Part shown: in pieces, positions 8,487 to 17,799 of the stretch
Numbering within the stretch: position 1 is the stretch's first letter
How the letters are laid out: each line of letters begins with the position of its first letter
Source of the DNA: an uncultured Verrucomicrobiota bacterium
GTDB lineage: Bacteria > Verrucomicrobiota > Kiritimatiellia > RFP12 > UBA1067
Direction: 5' to 3'
NCBI GenBank assembly: GCA_947305775.1
Contig: CAMZEN010000024.1
Span: forward strand, 1 to 38,444
DNA length: 38,444 nt
Translations under genes and position numbers: made by a program
Notes under the pieces: generated by a model
The model's database searches: none
Seen by the model: the letters and a program-made list of their open reading frames with translations, nothing else
What the model was told of the DNA's origin: nothing

Positions 8487-10068
8487 GCGCTCAAGACTGA
8501 AGCGCGAGATCATCGTTAATGTTGAGAAGCTCGAAACGCGCGTTGCCGTTACGGAGAACGGTCGTCTTGAGGAATTCATGGTGGAGCACACCGAGGAGGA
8601 ACGCCTCGTCGGCAGCATATTCAAGGGGCGTGTGCAGAACCTGGAGAACGATCTTCAGGCGGCGTTTGTCGACATCGGCCTCAAGAAAAATGCGTTTCTC
8701 CACTATTGGGACATGACGCCCGACTCGGACGCCATGCTTGATGACGTCGATGAAAACCAGCCAAAGGGTTCACAGCCTCCCAAAGGCGGCAAGTCGGCAC
8801 GCAAGCCTGCGCGGCTGACGAACGAAGAGATCGCCAAGCGCTTCCCTCCAGGATCGGAAATCGTGGTGCAGGTGACAAAGGGGCCGATTTCGACAAAGGG
8901 GCCACGCGTGACGGCCAACCTGTCGATTCCCGGCCGTTATCTTGTCATGATGCCCGGCACCCGCATCCGCGGCGTTTCAAAGAAGATTGGCGACGCACAG
9001 GAGCGCAAGCGTCTGAAGAAGATACTCGACCGGCTGCCGCTTCCCGAGAACGTCGGACTTGTGGTCCGTACAGTTGGCCAGGGCGCGAGCGCCCGTGCAT
9101 TTGCGCGCGACTTGAGGAATCTCATAGCGGTGTGGAATGAGATGCAGGCCAACACAAAGACTCTCAGAACCCCCTGCTGCATTTTCCAGGAACCGGACCT
9201 TTGCGAGCGTGTCGTAAGAGACTGGCTCACGGAGGATGTCGACGCCATTGTGATCGACGATGCGAAAAGCTATGAAGCAATGCGGGAGGTCACTGGGCGC
9301 ATATCGCGCAGGGCGAAGAGCAAGATACGCCGTTTCGACGGCGCCACTGGCATCTTCGAGCACTTTGGAATAGAACGTCAGCTTCATGAGGCTTTTGCAC
9401 GCCAGGTGCCGCTAAAGTCGGGCGGATATCTGGTGATAGACGAGACGGAGGCGCTCATCGCCGTGGACGTCAACACCGGCCACCACAAGGGCAAAGGCTC
9501 TCAAGAAGAGGCCATCCTTGAGGTCAACCTTGAAGCCGTAGAAGAGGTTGCGCGTCAGTTGAGGCTGAGAAACATTGGCGGACTTGTGGTTCTGGACCTT
9601 ATCGACATGAAGTCGCGCAAGCATCAGAAGCAGGTATATCGCGCGCTCAAGGATGCTCTTAAGCGGGATCGTGCCCGTACAAACGTGTTGGAGATATCCG
9701 AACTGGGGCTTCTTGAGATGTCACGCCAGCGGCAGGAGGAGTCGATTCTGTCGATGCTCACGTCGTCGTGTCCGTATTGCCATGGTCATGGCGTAGTGAA
9801 GTCTCCTATGGCGATATCGATCGAGATACAGCGCAGGCTTTCCGGACTGCTCAAGAAGGCCGAGGCGGAGAAGCGCCCATTCGAGCCAAAAATCGTCATT
9901 GCTCCGCAGGTCATGCAGCGCCTCAGGACAGAAGACGCCCAGATTCTTGCGAACCTTCAGAAGGAATTCAACACCCGTCTCACATTTGTGTCGGAGCTCC
10001 ACCGGCACCCCGAGGCGTTTTCCATACTGGACGCATCCACCTCACAAGTGCTATACTCTCAATCATGA
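8464..10068 (+). CDS. rng: Ribonuclease E/G family endoribonuclease
   Basis: Single-strand endoribonuclease of the RNase E/G family, acting in rRNA maturation and mRNA decay. The ATG at 8464 follows GGAAGGGA inside the end of rodA and gives 534 residues, RNase G size with no long RNase E scaffold tail. An S1 domain occupies roughly residues 35-130 and includes a Gly/Pro/Lys-rich loop. The magnesium aspartates are D335 (IAVDVNTG) and D378 (VVLDLIDM), 43 apart as in E. coli RNase E. The zinc-link CPYC is C436/C439, followed by HGHGVV. It sits between rodA and lptD, echoing the mre-rng linkage of proteobacteria. Confidence 0.95.
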   Translation: MNLFGWLRRSRLKREIIVNVEKLETRVAVTENGRLEEFMVEHTEEERLVGSIFKGRVQNLENDLQAAFVDIGLKKNAFLHYWDMTPDSDAMLDDVDENQPKGSQPPKGGKSARKPARLTNEEIAKRFPPGSEIVVQVTKGPISTKGPRVTANLSIPGRYLVMMPGTRIRGVSKKIGDAQERKRLKKILDRLPLPENVGLVVRTVGQGASARAFARDLRNLIAVWNEMQANTKTLRTPCCIFQEPDLCERVVRDWLTEDVDAIVIDDAKSYEAMREVTGRISRRAKSKIRRFDGATGIFEHFGIERQLHEAFARQVPLKSGGYLVIDETEALIAVDVNTGHHKGKGSQEEAILEVNLEAVEEVARQLRLRNIGGLVVLDLIDMKSRKHQKQVYRALKDALKRDRARTNVLEISELGLLEMSRQRQEESILSMLTSSCPYCHGHGVVKSPMAISIEIQRRLSGLLKKAEAEKRPFEPKIVIAPQVMQRLRTEDAQILANLQKEFNTRLTFVSELHRHPEAFSILDASTSQVLYSQS

Positions 10069-12266
10069 ATACGAAAGTCCTCTTTCTTGCCGTAGTGTCC
10101 GCCGCGCTTTTTGCTTCGGCCGACGACGCCCTCAAGGTGACAGCAGACCGCATCGCGGCAGACCAGAGAACCGGGTCGCTTGTCGCATCCGGTCACGTGA
10201 CGGCGGTCTCGCATCCGTTCCGTTTGCTCGCGGACGAGCTTTCAAGAGACTCCGCCGGAGTGGTTGTGCTGTCCGATCCGACAACGGTGACGACTTGCAC
10301 CAACGAGTTGGGCCATCTGCACTGGCGGGCCACTGGAGGCGCGGAGTATCTTGAGAACCACTATGTCGGCATGGACAACATGTGGCTGTACTTCTGGGAG
10401 GTTCCCGTCTTGTGGTTGCCTTATTGGCGATATCCGCTGGACACGGAGTATGGCTTGCGCTTCATGCCGGGCTACACCTCAAAGTGGGGTGCGTACCTGC
10501 TTACGAAATACGTGTACCTTCTGGCCGGCGATCCATCCGGCGAGGATGGGTCGTTCCAGCTTCGCGGTTCTACGCGTCTTGACTACCGAACCAAGAACGG
10601 CATAGCTTTAGGACAGGCCCTAGACTGGCGCCTCGGAGACCTTGGCGTTGGTGGGTTCAGGATATATCACGCCTGGGATGACGACAGTGATCGATACAAA
10701 CACCATTGGAACGACAAAGACCACTGGCATTACAGAAACTGGGGAAGCGAGGTGGAGACAAGCCGCTGGGCGATTGACATGCATCACAGATGGGATGTCA
10801 CAGAGCGCGATGTCATACGCGGACGCGGAACGGTATACAGTGATTCCCATTTCAGGAACGACTTCCTGCGTGAACATACGTTAACTTTCAAGAACGGATT
10901 CGCTGCCGGATACTTCGGCAACGAGCTTGCGTGGGAACACTACGAGAGCCTGTTCGGGCTGGGGGTGAGTGTGTGTGGTCCGTTGAACGACTTCTATGAC
11001 GGGTTGGCGCGACTTCCTGAAGTATATTTCGATGTGGTGCCGCAGCCGGTGTTTGATCTGCCGTTGAACTACGAGTCGTCTTCAAGAATTGGCTATCTGA
11101 ATCGTCGCGCCGCCAGATACGGCAATTCGTCGGGAGTTCGCACGCCATACAGCTACACGCCAGGTGCGTGGGCGTCATACAATACAGTAAGGATGGATAC
11201 GTACCATCGTCTTACCGCGCCAATCAAGATAATGGACGTTCTTTCCGTAGTGCCGCGCCTTGGCTTTCACGGCACGTATTGGGGCGACAGCGGATACGAG
11301 TCTCTTGACGGCTGGGATCGCGCAGGATCAACGGGCAAAGACATGGCTCGAGCGATTGTGGAGGGCGGCGTGACTTTTGCCGCGCGCGGAACGGCGTGGG
11401 TGGACGACCGCTGGCAGCACATGATTGAGCCATATTTTGATGTGCTTGCCCAGGAGGCATGGTACTCTGGCGACGGAAACGGAAGGCGCCCGTATCTGTT
11501 CGACAGCATTGACGGATCTACCGATTGGCAGGATCAGTTTGCCGGACGTTCGCGCAACCTGCCTTATTCATGGTACGGCTTCACGCCAGGATTCAGGAAT
11601 TCACTGAGACGTGCCGACGATACAGGACGTCTTTCGACGGTCCTTGATTTGGACGTCTATGCGGCGGTTCAGCTAAACAAGACCAACTGGACCGACGGCA
11701 ACCGCTATCACCGTCTTGCCAACGTAGGCGATCCGAACTACGGAAAGGAATGTCCGACTGTTACGCCAGGTGTGCGCGCCAGATGGTTGCCAGGGCCTGG
11801 CATCTCGATGTCGGCGCGTGTGGAATACGACTGCGAGTACGACAAGCTTGCCCTTGCGTCAGTAAGGTGGAACCATCACTTGGACAGCAAATTCAGCTAT
11901 TATGTAGAGTTCGTTCATCGCGATCACAGATGGTGGGATTATTCCTCGACACCTTATGACAGAGCTCTCATGCGAAACGAAGACTTCAACTGGGCATACT
12001 ACAGCTTCCTGGAGTTCGGCATAGAGTATGATGTGTGTGATGCGTTCGCGTGGGGTCCATACATACGTTGGGACTGCCGCGAGGGCGAGATGGAAGAGAT
12101 AGGGTCGTGGTTTGACTACCGCACCGACTGTCTTGGCTTCAGGCTGAAGCTTGGCTACGAAAATTCCTACAAGCGGATTGACGGTTCGGAGCACAAGGAG
12201 GACTGGCGTATAGGGTTCTACGTGTACCTTCGCGCATTTGGTCCCGACATGGGCGACATGTTCTGA
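10065..12266 (+). CDS. lptD: LptD-like outer-membrane LPS assembly protein
   Basis: Predicted outer-membrane beta-barrel that inserts lipopolysaccharide into the outer leaflet. A signal peptide (about residues 1-19, ending near FASADD) is followed by an OstA/LptA-like beta-jellyroll: ALKVTADRIAADQRTGSLVASGHV. The LptD hallmark EVPVLWLPYWRYPLD follows, then a long aromatic-rich barrel. The ATG overlaps the rng stop as ATGA, giving 733 residues. Residues about 206-227 are unusually rich in His, Asp and Trp, probably an extracellular loop. Direct linkage to lpxK supports a role in LPS biogenesis. No LptE gene is visible. Confidence 0.85.
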   Translation: MNTKVLFLAVVSAALFASADDALKVTADRIAADQRTGSLVASGHVTAVSHPFRLLADELSRDSAGVVVLSDPTTVTTCTNELGHLHWRATGGAEYLENHYVGMDNMWLYFWEVPVLWLPYWRYPLDTEYGLRFMPGYTSKWGAYLLTKYVYLLAGDPSGEDGSFQLRGSTRLDYRTKNGIALGQALDWRLGDLGVGGFRIYHAWDDDSDRYKHHWNDKDHWHYRNWGSEVETSRWAIDMHHRWDVTERDVIRGRGTVYSDSHFRNDFLREHTLTFKNGFAAGYFGNELAWEHYESLFGLGVSVCGPLNDFYDGLARLPEVYFDVVPQPVFDLPLNYESSSRIGYLNRRAARYGNSSGVRTPYSYTPGAWASYNTVRMDTYHRLTAPIKIMDVLSVVPRLGFHGTYWGDSGYESLDGWDRAGSTGKDMARAIVEGGVTFAARGTAWVDDRWQHMIEPYFDVLAQEAWYSGDGNGRRPYLFDSIDGSTDWQDQFAGRSRNLPYSWYGFTPGFRNSLRRADDTGRLSTVLDLDVYAAVQLNKTNWTDGNRYHRLANVGDPNYGKECPTVTPGVRARWLPGPGISMSARVEYDCEYDKLALASVRWNHHLDSKFSYYVEFVHRDHRWWDYSSTPYDRALMRNEDFNWAYYSFLEFGIEYDVCDAFAWGPYIRWDCREGEMEEIGSWFDYRTDCLGFRLKLGYENSYKRIDGSEHKEDWRIGFYVYLRAFGPDMGDMF

Positions 12267-12284
12267 TAAAAAGGAGCGAGCATC

Positions 12285-13466
12285 TTGCGCAAGGCACCTC
12301 AGAGCGGAATTGAACGACTTGAGAGCTATCTCGTCAAGTTGATACAGGAGAAGGGGTCCGATCAGGATCAGCCGTTCGGCATCAGGTTTCTTCTGTGCGT
12401 CTTGAAGTGCCTGAGCTTCGTGTTCGCCGCGGTCGTCTCTTTTCGTTACGCATTGTATCGCACCGGCATTCTTAGGCGTTTCCCGCTAGGGGTGCAGGTG
12501 ATTTCGATCGGCAACGTCACTGCTGGCGGAACCGGCAAGACGCCAGTCACTGAAATATTCGCCCGTACTCTCGCGGCGGAGGGACGCAAGGTCGCAATCC
12601 TTTCCAGAGGCTACAGGCGCAAGGAGGCGCCGTGGTGGCAGCGGGTGTTCACGCAGGTTGTCGACCCTCCGCTTGTCGTGTCGGATGGCCGCAGGGTTCT
12701 CGTGGATGCTACGACTGGAGGTGATGAGCCCTACATGCTTGCGTCCAACCTGCCCGGTGTCGCCGTCGTCGTAGACCGCAACCGCGTCAAGGCAGGGCGC
12801 TATGCCGTCAAGCGCCTTGGTTGCGATACCCTGATACTCGACGACGGGTTCCAGTACCAGAAGCTAAAGCACTCGATAGAGGTTTTGCTTGTGGACGCGA
12901 CCAACCCGTTTGGCAATGGAAACATGCTGCCGCGCGGAATCTTGCGTGAGCCAGCCCGTCACCTTAAGCGCGCCGACATAATATTCCTGACGAAATGTCG
13001 TGGCGACGTTTCGGCGGTGAGGGATGAGATCCGTCAGTACAACAACACGGCGGATATAGTGGAGTGCAACCATTCTCCACGTGTGCTGAAGGATGTGTGG
13101 AGCCGTGAGGAGTATCCTCTGTCCTGGTTGGACGGCAAGACGACTTGCACGCTTTCCGGAATAGCCTCGCCCAAGGGTTTCGAGAACTCCCTTAGGCACT
13201 TGGGCGCCAAAGTGGTCTGGTGCGAGCGCTACGCCGATCATCACCGTTATGACGCCAGCGAGGTCCTGTATGCGCTGAACAGGACTGCCGATATCGGTGC
13301 GGATGCCCTTGTCACGACAGAAAAGGACGCGGTGAGGTTCCCTCGCTTTGAGACATCGCCGGTCAAGTGCCTATACCTCAGGATTGCAATCGAGATATTG
13401 TCGGGCGGCGACAACTTCTCGCAGATAATCAGCCGGATTTGCTTCAGGGGTTCTGTGCAGAAATGA
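12285..13466 (+). CDS. lpxK: Tetraacyldisaccharide 4'-kinase LpxK
   Basis: Inner-membrane kinase that phosphorylates the 4' position of the lipid A disaccharide. A TTG start at 12285 lies eight bases after AAGGAG (12271-12276). An N-terminal membrane helix is at about residues 30-60. The P-loop [15 protein letters not shown] comes next, then [15 protein letters not shown], the LILDDGFQY motif carrying the catalytic Asp pair, and LPRGILREP. The length of 393 is slightly above the usual 320-370 because of an N-terminal extension. It overlaps murJ by 4 nt. Confidence 0.94.
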   Translation: MRKAPQSGIERLESYLVKLIQEKGSDQDQPFGIRFLLCVLKCLSFVFAAVVSFRYALYRTGILRRFPLGVQVISIGNVTAGGTGKTPVTEIFARTLAAEGRKVAILSRGYRRKEAPWWQRVFTQVVDPPLVVSDGRRVLVDATTGGDEPYMLASNLPGVAVVVDRNRVKAGRYAVKRLGCDTLILDDGFQYQKLKHSIEVLLVDATNPFGNGNMLPRGILREPARHLKRADIIFLTKCRGDVSAVRDEIRQYNNTADIVECNHSPRVLKDVWSREEYPLSWLDGKTTCTLSGIASPKGFENSLRHLGAKVVWCERYADHHRYDASEVLYALNRTADIGADALVTTEKDAVRFPRFETSPVKCLYLRIAIEILSGGDNFSQIISRICFRGSVQK

Positions 13467-15040
13467 AGTCAAAGGGCGGCATAGGAGGCATCTTGCGCAA
13501 CACGTTTACCGTGGGTGCCTTTACCGCGCTTTCCCGTGTGCTTGGCCTGGTAAGGGAAATGCTCCAGTCGCGTCTAATAGGCGCAGGTGTTGAGCAGAGC
13601 GCCTTTACGCTTGCATTTGCGATACCGAACATGGCGCGCAAGCTTTTTGGAGAAGGTGCGCTTACGGCGGCGTTTGTGCCCGTCTTCAGGGGCGTCACTG
13701 AGTCCGAATCGATCGAAAGCGCGACTAGGTTGGCAAGAAGAGTTATGACGATGGTCATGTTGATGCTTGTCGCGATAGTGCTCCTTTCCATGGGTGTGCT
13801 GGAGATCCTGGTGAAGGTTCGACATGAAATCGGTTTGGTGGATACGAAACGCCTCTTAATAACCATCAGACTTGTGAAGACGCTTCTTCCATACATGATA
13901 TTTATTTGCGGTGCCGCGTTTGGTATGGGCGTTCTGAATTCGCTTGGGCGTTTCAAGGCTTCAAGCTTTATGCCGTGCCTGCTCAACATTTGCTGGATAG
14001 GCATTCTTGCATGGATATCGTTTTTCCCCGAGCTTCGCTTGGATCAGCGAATTCATCGCGTTGCAACTGCGATTCTTGTCGCCGGTGCCCTGCAGATGGC
14101 GTTTTTGTTTTGGCGGATGCATGTTGCGGGAGTGACTCCTTGGCTTTCATTTTCCGGGTGGGGAGGCGAGAAGGTAAAGCTTGTTTGGCGCAATCTTGGC
14201 GTTGCAGCGCTTGGCGCTGGAGCGGTTCAGTTGAACTATCTTCTAGATCAGCTTCTGGCCTATTGCGCAAGCCCATGGGCGGCTGGCGTGATCGGTTACG
14301 CGGAACGGCTTATGGATCTGCCGCTTGGTGTTATAGGCGTTGCCTTCGGAACCGTTCTTCTGCCGACTTTTGCAGGATTGTTTGCCAAAGGTGATTTGGA
14401 TGGTGCCCGTGAGGCGATGAGATCGTCGGTGTTGTCGCTGATGTTCGTCATGCTGCCAGCGGCGGCAGGCCTTTTTGTCCTTGCTCCAGAGGTGACTGGA
14501 GTAATCTACCAAGGCGGCGCATTCGGCGAGGAAGCCACGCTTCGTGTTGCTCGTGCGCTTGCAGTGTATTCGCTTGGACTTGCCTTTTTCGGCCTCACCA
14601 AGTCTCTTGTTCCATGGTTCCAGGCGCAGAACGACATGAAGACGCCCCTCAGGGTCTCAATGACTACCATAGTGGTCAATTCAGTGCTTAACATTCTCGC
14701 CGTGTTGTTGTTGCCGGTGGAATGGCGGCATGTAGGTCTAGCTGCGTCCACCGTGATATGCGCCATATTGGGATGCGCGCTTCTTTTGATTTTCGCGCGC
14801 CGCAAGAATGGATCGCTCGGGCTAGGGCCGACTATTGCGCCGCTTGCCTCGATGATTGTGGCATCTGTTGCAATGGCTGCCGCGCTTTACGCCATGCGTC
14901 CGGTTGTAGCCAAATGCAACGGTGTATTGGCTCTTGGCGTTCTTGTTGCTTCGGGCATGGTGGTTTATGCGCTTGTGGCTCTTGTGCTTCTTCGTGGACG
15001 TGTCCGCACGTTACTGCGTCGTCGTGTCCGTAGTTCGTGA
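13463..15040 (+). CDS. murJ: Lipid II flippase MurJ (MviN)
   Basis: MOP-superfamily flippase that moves lipid II across the inner membrane to supply RodA/PBP2. The ATGA overlap with lpxK sets the start at 13463, giving 525 residues, typical for MurJ with about 14 helices. Signatures are TALSRVLGLVREML, the FAIPNMARKLFGEGALTAAFVPVF segment, and LGVIGVAFGTVLLPTFA. The longer upstream frame is only the overlapping lpxK sequence. It completes the elongation set in this operon. Confidence 0.96.
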   Translation: MKSKGGIGGILRNTFTVGAFTALSRVLGLVREMLQSRLIGAGVEQSAFTLAFAIPNMARKLFGEGALTAAFVPVFRGVTESESIESATRLARRVMTMVMLMLVAIVLLSMGVLEILVKVRHEIGLVDTKRLLITIRLVKTLLPYMIFICGAAFGMGVLNSLGRFKASSFMPCLLNICWIGILAWISFFPELRLDQRIHRVATAILVAGALQMAFLFWRMHVAGVTPWLSFSGWGGEKVKLVWRNLGVAALGAGAVQLNYLLDQLLAYCASPWAAGVIGYAERLMDLPLGVIGVAFGTVLLPTFAGLFAKGDLDGAREAMRSSVLSLMFVMLPAAAGLFVLAPEVTGVIYQGGAFGEEATLRVARALAVYSLGLAFFGLTKSLVPWFQAQNDMKTPLRVSMTTIVVNSVLNILAVLLLPVEWRHVGLAASTVICAILGCALLLIFARRKNGSLGLGPTIAPLASMIVASVAMAAALYAMRPVVAKCNGVLALGVLVASGMVVYALVALVLLRGRVRTLLRRRVRSS

Positions 15041-15107
15041 ATCGAACCCCCCAGAAGGAGATTTAGGTTTGATTGATGTTGATGGACTTTTTGTCGGGAG
15101 GTGAGAC

Positions 15108-15857
15108 ATGGAAAGACTGGTCAAGGCCATAAAGAATGCAAAGTGTGTGGGCGCGCTGACTGGAGCAGGCGTTTCCACTTTGTGCGGAATTCCGGATTTT
15201 AGGGGGCCCAAAGGCCTTTACCGCCAGCCTGACGCCGAACGCATATTTGATATAGACTGGTTTGACCGCGATCCTTCGATTTACTATCGTGGATGCTCGC
15301 AACTCGTCTATGGTTTGGCTAGTTTCAAGCCAGGGCCGGTTCATAAGGCTCTTGCCGCGCTTGAGAAGGTCGGATACCTCAAGGGGATTGCAACGCAGAA
15401 CATAGATATGCTTCATCAAAAAGCCGGCTCGAAAAATGTCTATGAAGTGCACGGTTCGCCCATTCTGCACCATTGTCGTCGTTGCGGAGACGAAAAAACG
15501 TTCGATGAAGTGCTTGAGATGCTCGCTGGAAAGGAGCCGGGCTTTGTGCCTCGTTGCAAATGCGGAGGTGCCTACAAGCCTGACATAACGTTTTTTGGTG
15601 AAGCATTGCCTGAAAAGGCATTCGTAGCCGCGCAATCTCTTGCGATAAAAAGCGATGTATTTCTTGTTCTGGGCACGTCCCTTACGGTTTTCCCGGCTGC
15701 CGGTCTCCCGAGACTCACGCTCCAGGCGTCCGGCAAAGTGTTCATTGTGAACGCGCAGCCAACGCCGCTTGATGAATATGCAGAGGCTCGTTATGATGAT
15801 TTGACGGAATTTGCGGATGCCGTCGCGGGGCTGGTTAAGGAGCAGGGCGAAATTTGA
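15108..15857 (+). CDS. cobB: NAD-dependent protein deacylase, sirtuin (CobB/Sir2)
   Basis: Removes acyl groups from protein lysines using NAD and acts in the cytoplasm. The NAD-binding GALTGAGVSTLCGIPDFRG is at residues 15-33, TQNIDMLH follows, the catalytic His is in EVHGS, and four Cys (CRRCG and later CKCG) form the zinc site. ITFFGE and LGTSL complete the Rossmann half. At 249 residues it is standard. It lies 67 nt after murJ with GGGAGG before the start, so it may be read from the envelope operon. Its stop codon falls inside the -35 box of the ribH promoter. Confidence 0.95.
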   Translation: MERLVKAIKNAKCVGALTGAGVSTLCGIPDFRGPKGLYRQPDAERIFDIDWFDRDPSIYYRGCSQLVYGLASFKPGPVHKALAALEKVGYLKGIATQNIDMLHQKAGSKNVYEVHGSPILHHCRRCGDEKTFDEVLEMLAGKEPGFVPRCKCGGAYKPDITFFGEALPEKAFVAAQSLAIKSDVFLVLGTSLTVFPAAGLPRLTLQASGKVFIVNAQPTPLDEYAEARYDDLTEFADAVAGLVKEQGEI

Positions 15858-15883
15858 CATTAATGGTGCGTAGGTGGTATAAT
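15854..15883 (+). promoter_or_regulatory. Near-consensus promoter for ribH
   Basis: TTGACA (15854-15859) and TATAAT (15878-15883) both match consensus perfectly, with 18 nt between them and a TGG extended -10. The cobB stop codon (15855-15857) lies within the -35. A start near 15890 would leave a leader of about 43 nt before ribH. Confidence 0.85.
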
Positions 15884-15892
15884 ACACGACAA

Positions 15893-15930
15893 ACAAATTT
15901 ATTTTGTAGAAAGAAGAAAAGGAAATTTGT
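15893..15930 (+). promoter_or_regulatory. Inverted repeat around the ribH ribosome-binding site
   Basis: ACAAATTT (15893-15900) and AAATTTGT (15923-15930) are perfect 8-bp arms. The purine-rich loop ends with the AAAAGG binding site for ribH. The second arm lies between that site and the ATG, so pairing could affect initiation. It does not resemble an FMN riboswitch, being far too short. Confidence 0.4.
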
Positions 15931-15932
15931 CC

Positions 15933-16397
15933 ATGAAGGAAGTCAACGGGGCGTTGTGCGCGAAGGGGCTGAAACTGGGGTTGGTTGTCAGCCGCTTCAA
16001 CAGTTTTCTTACGGAACAGCTTGTAAAGGGTGCAATTGATGCTTTTACCCGTCTTGGAGGTGCCGAGGAGGACCTTTTGCTCGTGCGGGTCCCAGGGGCT
16101 TATGAACTTCCGCTTGCCGCGATGACGCTGGCCAAAAAAGGAGTGGATGCGGTTGTTGCCCTTGGAGCTGTTGTCCAGGGGGCAACAGCGCATGCCGATT
16201 TGATAAACGAGACCACTGCTCGCGCTTTTAACCAGATATCGCTAGAAACGGGAGTTCCTGTCTTGGATGGTGTTGTTTCCGCAGAGAATCTTGAACAGGC
16301 TGTGGAGCGTTGCGGCACAAAGCAAGGGAATAAAGGATTCAGTGCCGTTCAGTCCGCAATTGAGATGGCCAACGTAATGAAGGGTTTGGCTTGCTGA
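15933..16397 (+). CDS. ribH: 6,7-dimethyl-8-ribityllumazine synthase RibH
   Basis: Penultimate enzyme of riboflavin synthesis, joining a pyrimidinedione with dihydroxybutanone phosphate; it usually assembles into icosahedral or pentameric shells. The N-terminal SRFN substrate motif, VPGAYELP and GAVVQGATAHAD with the conserved catalytic His are present in 154 residues. The ATG at 15933 is nine bases from AAAAGG and preferred over the TTG at 15927. No other rib genes are in the window, so the pathway is dispersed. It has its own strong promoter. Confidence 0.95.
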   Translation: MKEVNGALCAKGLKLGLVVSRFNSFLTEQLVKGAIDAFTRLGGAEEDLLLVRVPGAYELPLAAMTLAKKGVDAVVALGAVVQGATAHADLINETTARAFNQISLETGVPVLDGVVSAENLEQAVERCGTKQGNKGFSAVQSAIEMANVMKGLAC

Positions 16398-16452
16398 TGG
16401 ACGTGTATTATTTTTTGTAACTAATCAGAATCAGAAAGAGAGTACTAATAAA

Positions 16453-17688
16453 ATGGCGAAAGAAGTTAAGAAGGTTGCGTTTCTTACGGCAGGTGGGCTC
16501 GCTCCGTGCCTAAGTTCGTCAATTGGGTTCCTGATTGACGAATATACGAAAAAGGTCCCGGATGTCAAGATGATTGGCTATGTAAACGGGTACATGGGGC
16601 TCCTGAAGGGAGAGTCTATCGAAGTAACTGACGCTGTCAGGAAGAATGCGCTTGTCCTCACGCGTCATGGCGGCAGCCCGATTGGAAATAGCCGTGTCAA
16701 GCTCACAAACGTGAAGGACTGTGTGAAGCGCGGTTTGGTGAAGGAGGGGGAAGACCCTCTCAAGGTTGCGGCTGATCAATTGGTCAAGGATGGAGTGGAC
16801 GTGCTGCACACAATCGGTGGCGATGACACGAACACCACGGCTGCAGATCTGGCAGCCTACCTTGCGAAAAACGACTATCCTCTCATGGTGGTTGGCCTGC
16901 CCAAGACGATCGACAACGACGTATACCCGATCAAGCAGTCGCTTGGTGCGTGGACGGCGGCCGAGGAGGGCGCAAAGTTCTTCATGAATGTCGTCAAGGA
17001 GAATAGTGCGAATCCGCGTTCTCTCATTGTCCATGAGGTCATGGGCCGCAACTGCGGCTGGCTTACGTACAAGACCGCGCAGTACTACCGTAAGATGCTG
17101 AAGCGCACCAAGTTCCTGCCTGAATTCAACTTGACTATGGCGCGCCAGGACGTTCATGCGGTATACGTGCCTGAGAGCAAGATCGACTTCAAGGCGGAGG
17201 CCGCGCGTCTCAAGCCTATTATGGACAAGGTTGACAGCGTCAACATATTTGTCGCCGAGGGCGCCGGCGTAAGGGACATAATCGCCGAAATGAAGAAGCA
17301 CGGCGAAGAGGTGCCGGTTGATGCGTTCGGGCATCCTAGGTTGGACAAGGTCAATGTTGGCCAGTATGTCGCGAAGCGTCTGGGCGAGATGCTCGGCGCC
17401 GAGAAGGTGCAGGTCTTCAAGTCCGGTTATTTCGCCCGTGCCGCCGCGCCCAACAAGAAGGATCTCAAGCTCATAGAGAAGTGCGCTCGCAAAGCTGTCG
17501 AGTGCGCCCTGAGTGGCGAGGCTGGCGTTGTTGGCCCCGATGAGGATGCCGGCGCGAAGATTCGCGCTTGCGAGTTCACGCGCATAAAGGGCGGCAAGCC
17601 CTTCAATGTGCGCAAGGGCTCGTTCCGCAAGATGCTTGCCGAAATAGGCCAGCCCAAGCCGCGCAAGAAACGGACGGTGAAAAAGTAA
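16453..17688 (+). CDS. pfp: Pyrophosphate-dependent 6-phosphofructokinase
   Basis: Phosphorylates fructose 6-phosphate with pyrophosphate instead of ATP, a reversible glycolytic step. The GGDD signature is at residues 122-125 (GGDDTNTTA), where the second Asp blocks ATP binding, and PKTIDND at 150-156 carries the Lys typical of PPi enzymes. VHEVMGRNCGWL and FVAEGAG follow. Its 411 residues end in a basic KPRKKRTVKK tail. GAAAGAGA precedes the ATG. The PPi-type enzyme implies energy-thrifty fermentative glycolysis. Confidence 0.93.
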   Translation: MAKEVKKVAFLTAGGLAPCLSSSIGFLIDEYTKKVPDVKMIGYVNGYMGLLKGESIEVTDAVRKNALVLTRHGGSPIGNSRVKLTNVKDCVKRGLVKEGEDPLKVAADQLVKDGVDVLHTIGGDDTNTTAADLAAYLAKNDYPLMVVGLPKTIDNDVYPIKQSLGAWTAAEEGAKFFMNVVKENSANPRSLIVHEVMGRNCGWLTYKTAQYYRKMLKRTKFLPEFNLTMARQDVHAVYVPESKIDFKAEAARLKPIMDKVDSVNIFVAEGAGVRDIIAEMKKHGEEVPVDAFGHPRLDKVNVGQYVAKRLGEMLGAEKVQVFKSGYFARAAAPNKKDLKLIEKCARKAVECALSGEAGVVGPDEDAGAKIRACEFTRIKGGKPFNVRKGSFRKMLAEIGQPKPRKKRTVKK

Positions 17689-17721
17689 ACGGTCGCGCCT
17701 GAGCGCGGCAAATTGAAAGGA

Positions 17722-17799
17722 GTGCCGCCATGCCCCAATGGCCACGGCTTGCGGGATACTGGCGGCACGCTTTATTGAAAAGAGCGGCACAGGTGCCGC
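17722..17799 (+). promoter_or_regulatory. Competing inverted repeats in the pfp-mazG interval
   Basis: Four related arms are present: A, GTGCCGCCA (17722-17730); B, TGGCGGCAC (17760-17768); C, GCGGCAC (17784-17790); D, GTGCCGC (17793-17799). A pairs perfectly with B over 9 bp, and C with D over 7 bp. A can also pair with C, and B with D, so the folds exclude each other. Arm A covers the last base of an AAAGGAG site and the first base of a small-ORF ATG. The layout resembles an attenuation or translational-control leader. Confidence 0.5.

Noticed and set aside
15884..15932. FMN riboswitch before ribH
   Set aside because: The leader is about 43 nt and lacks the conserved RFN junction sequences; only a simple inverted repeat is present.
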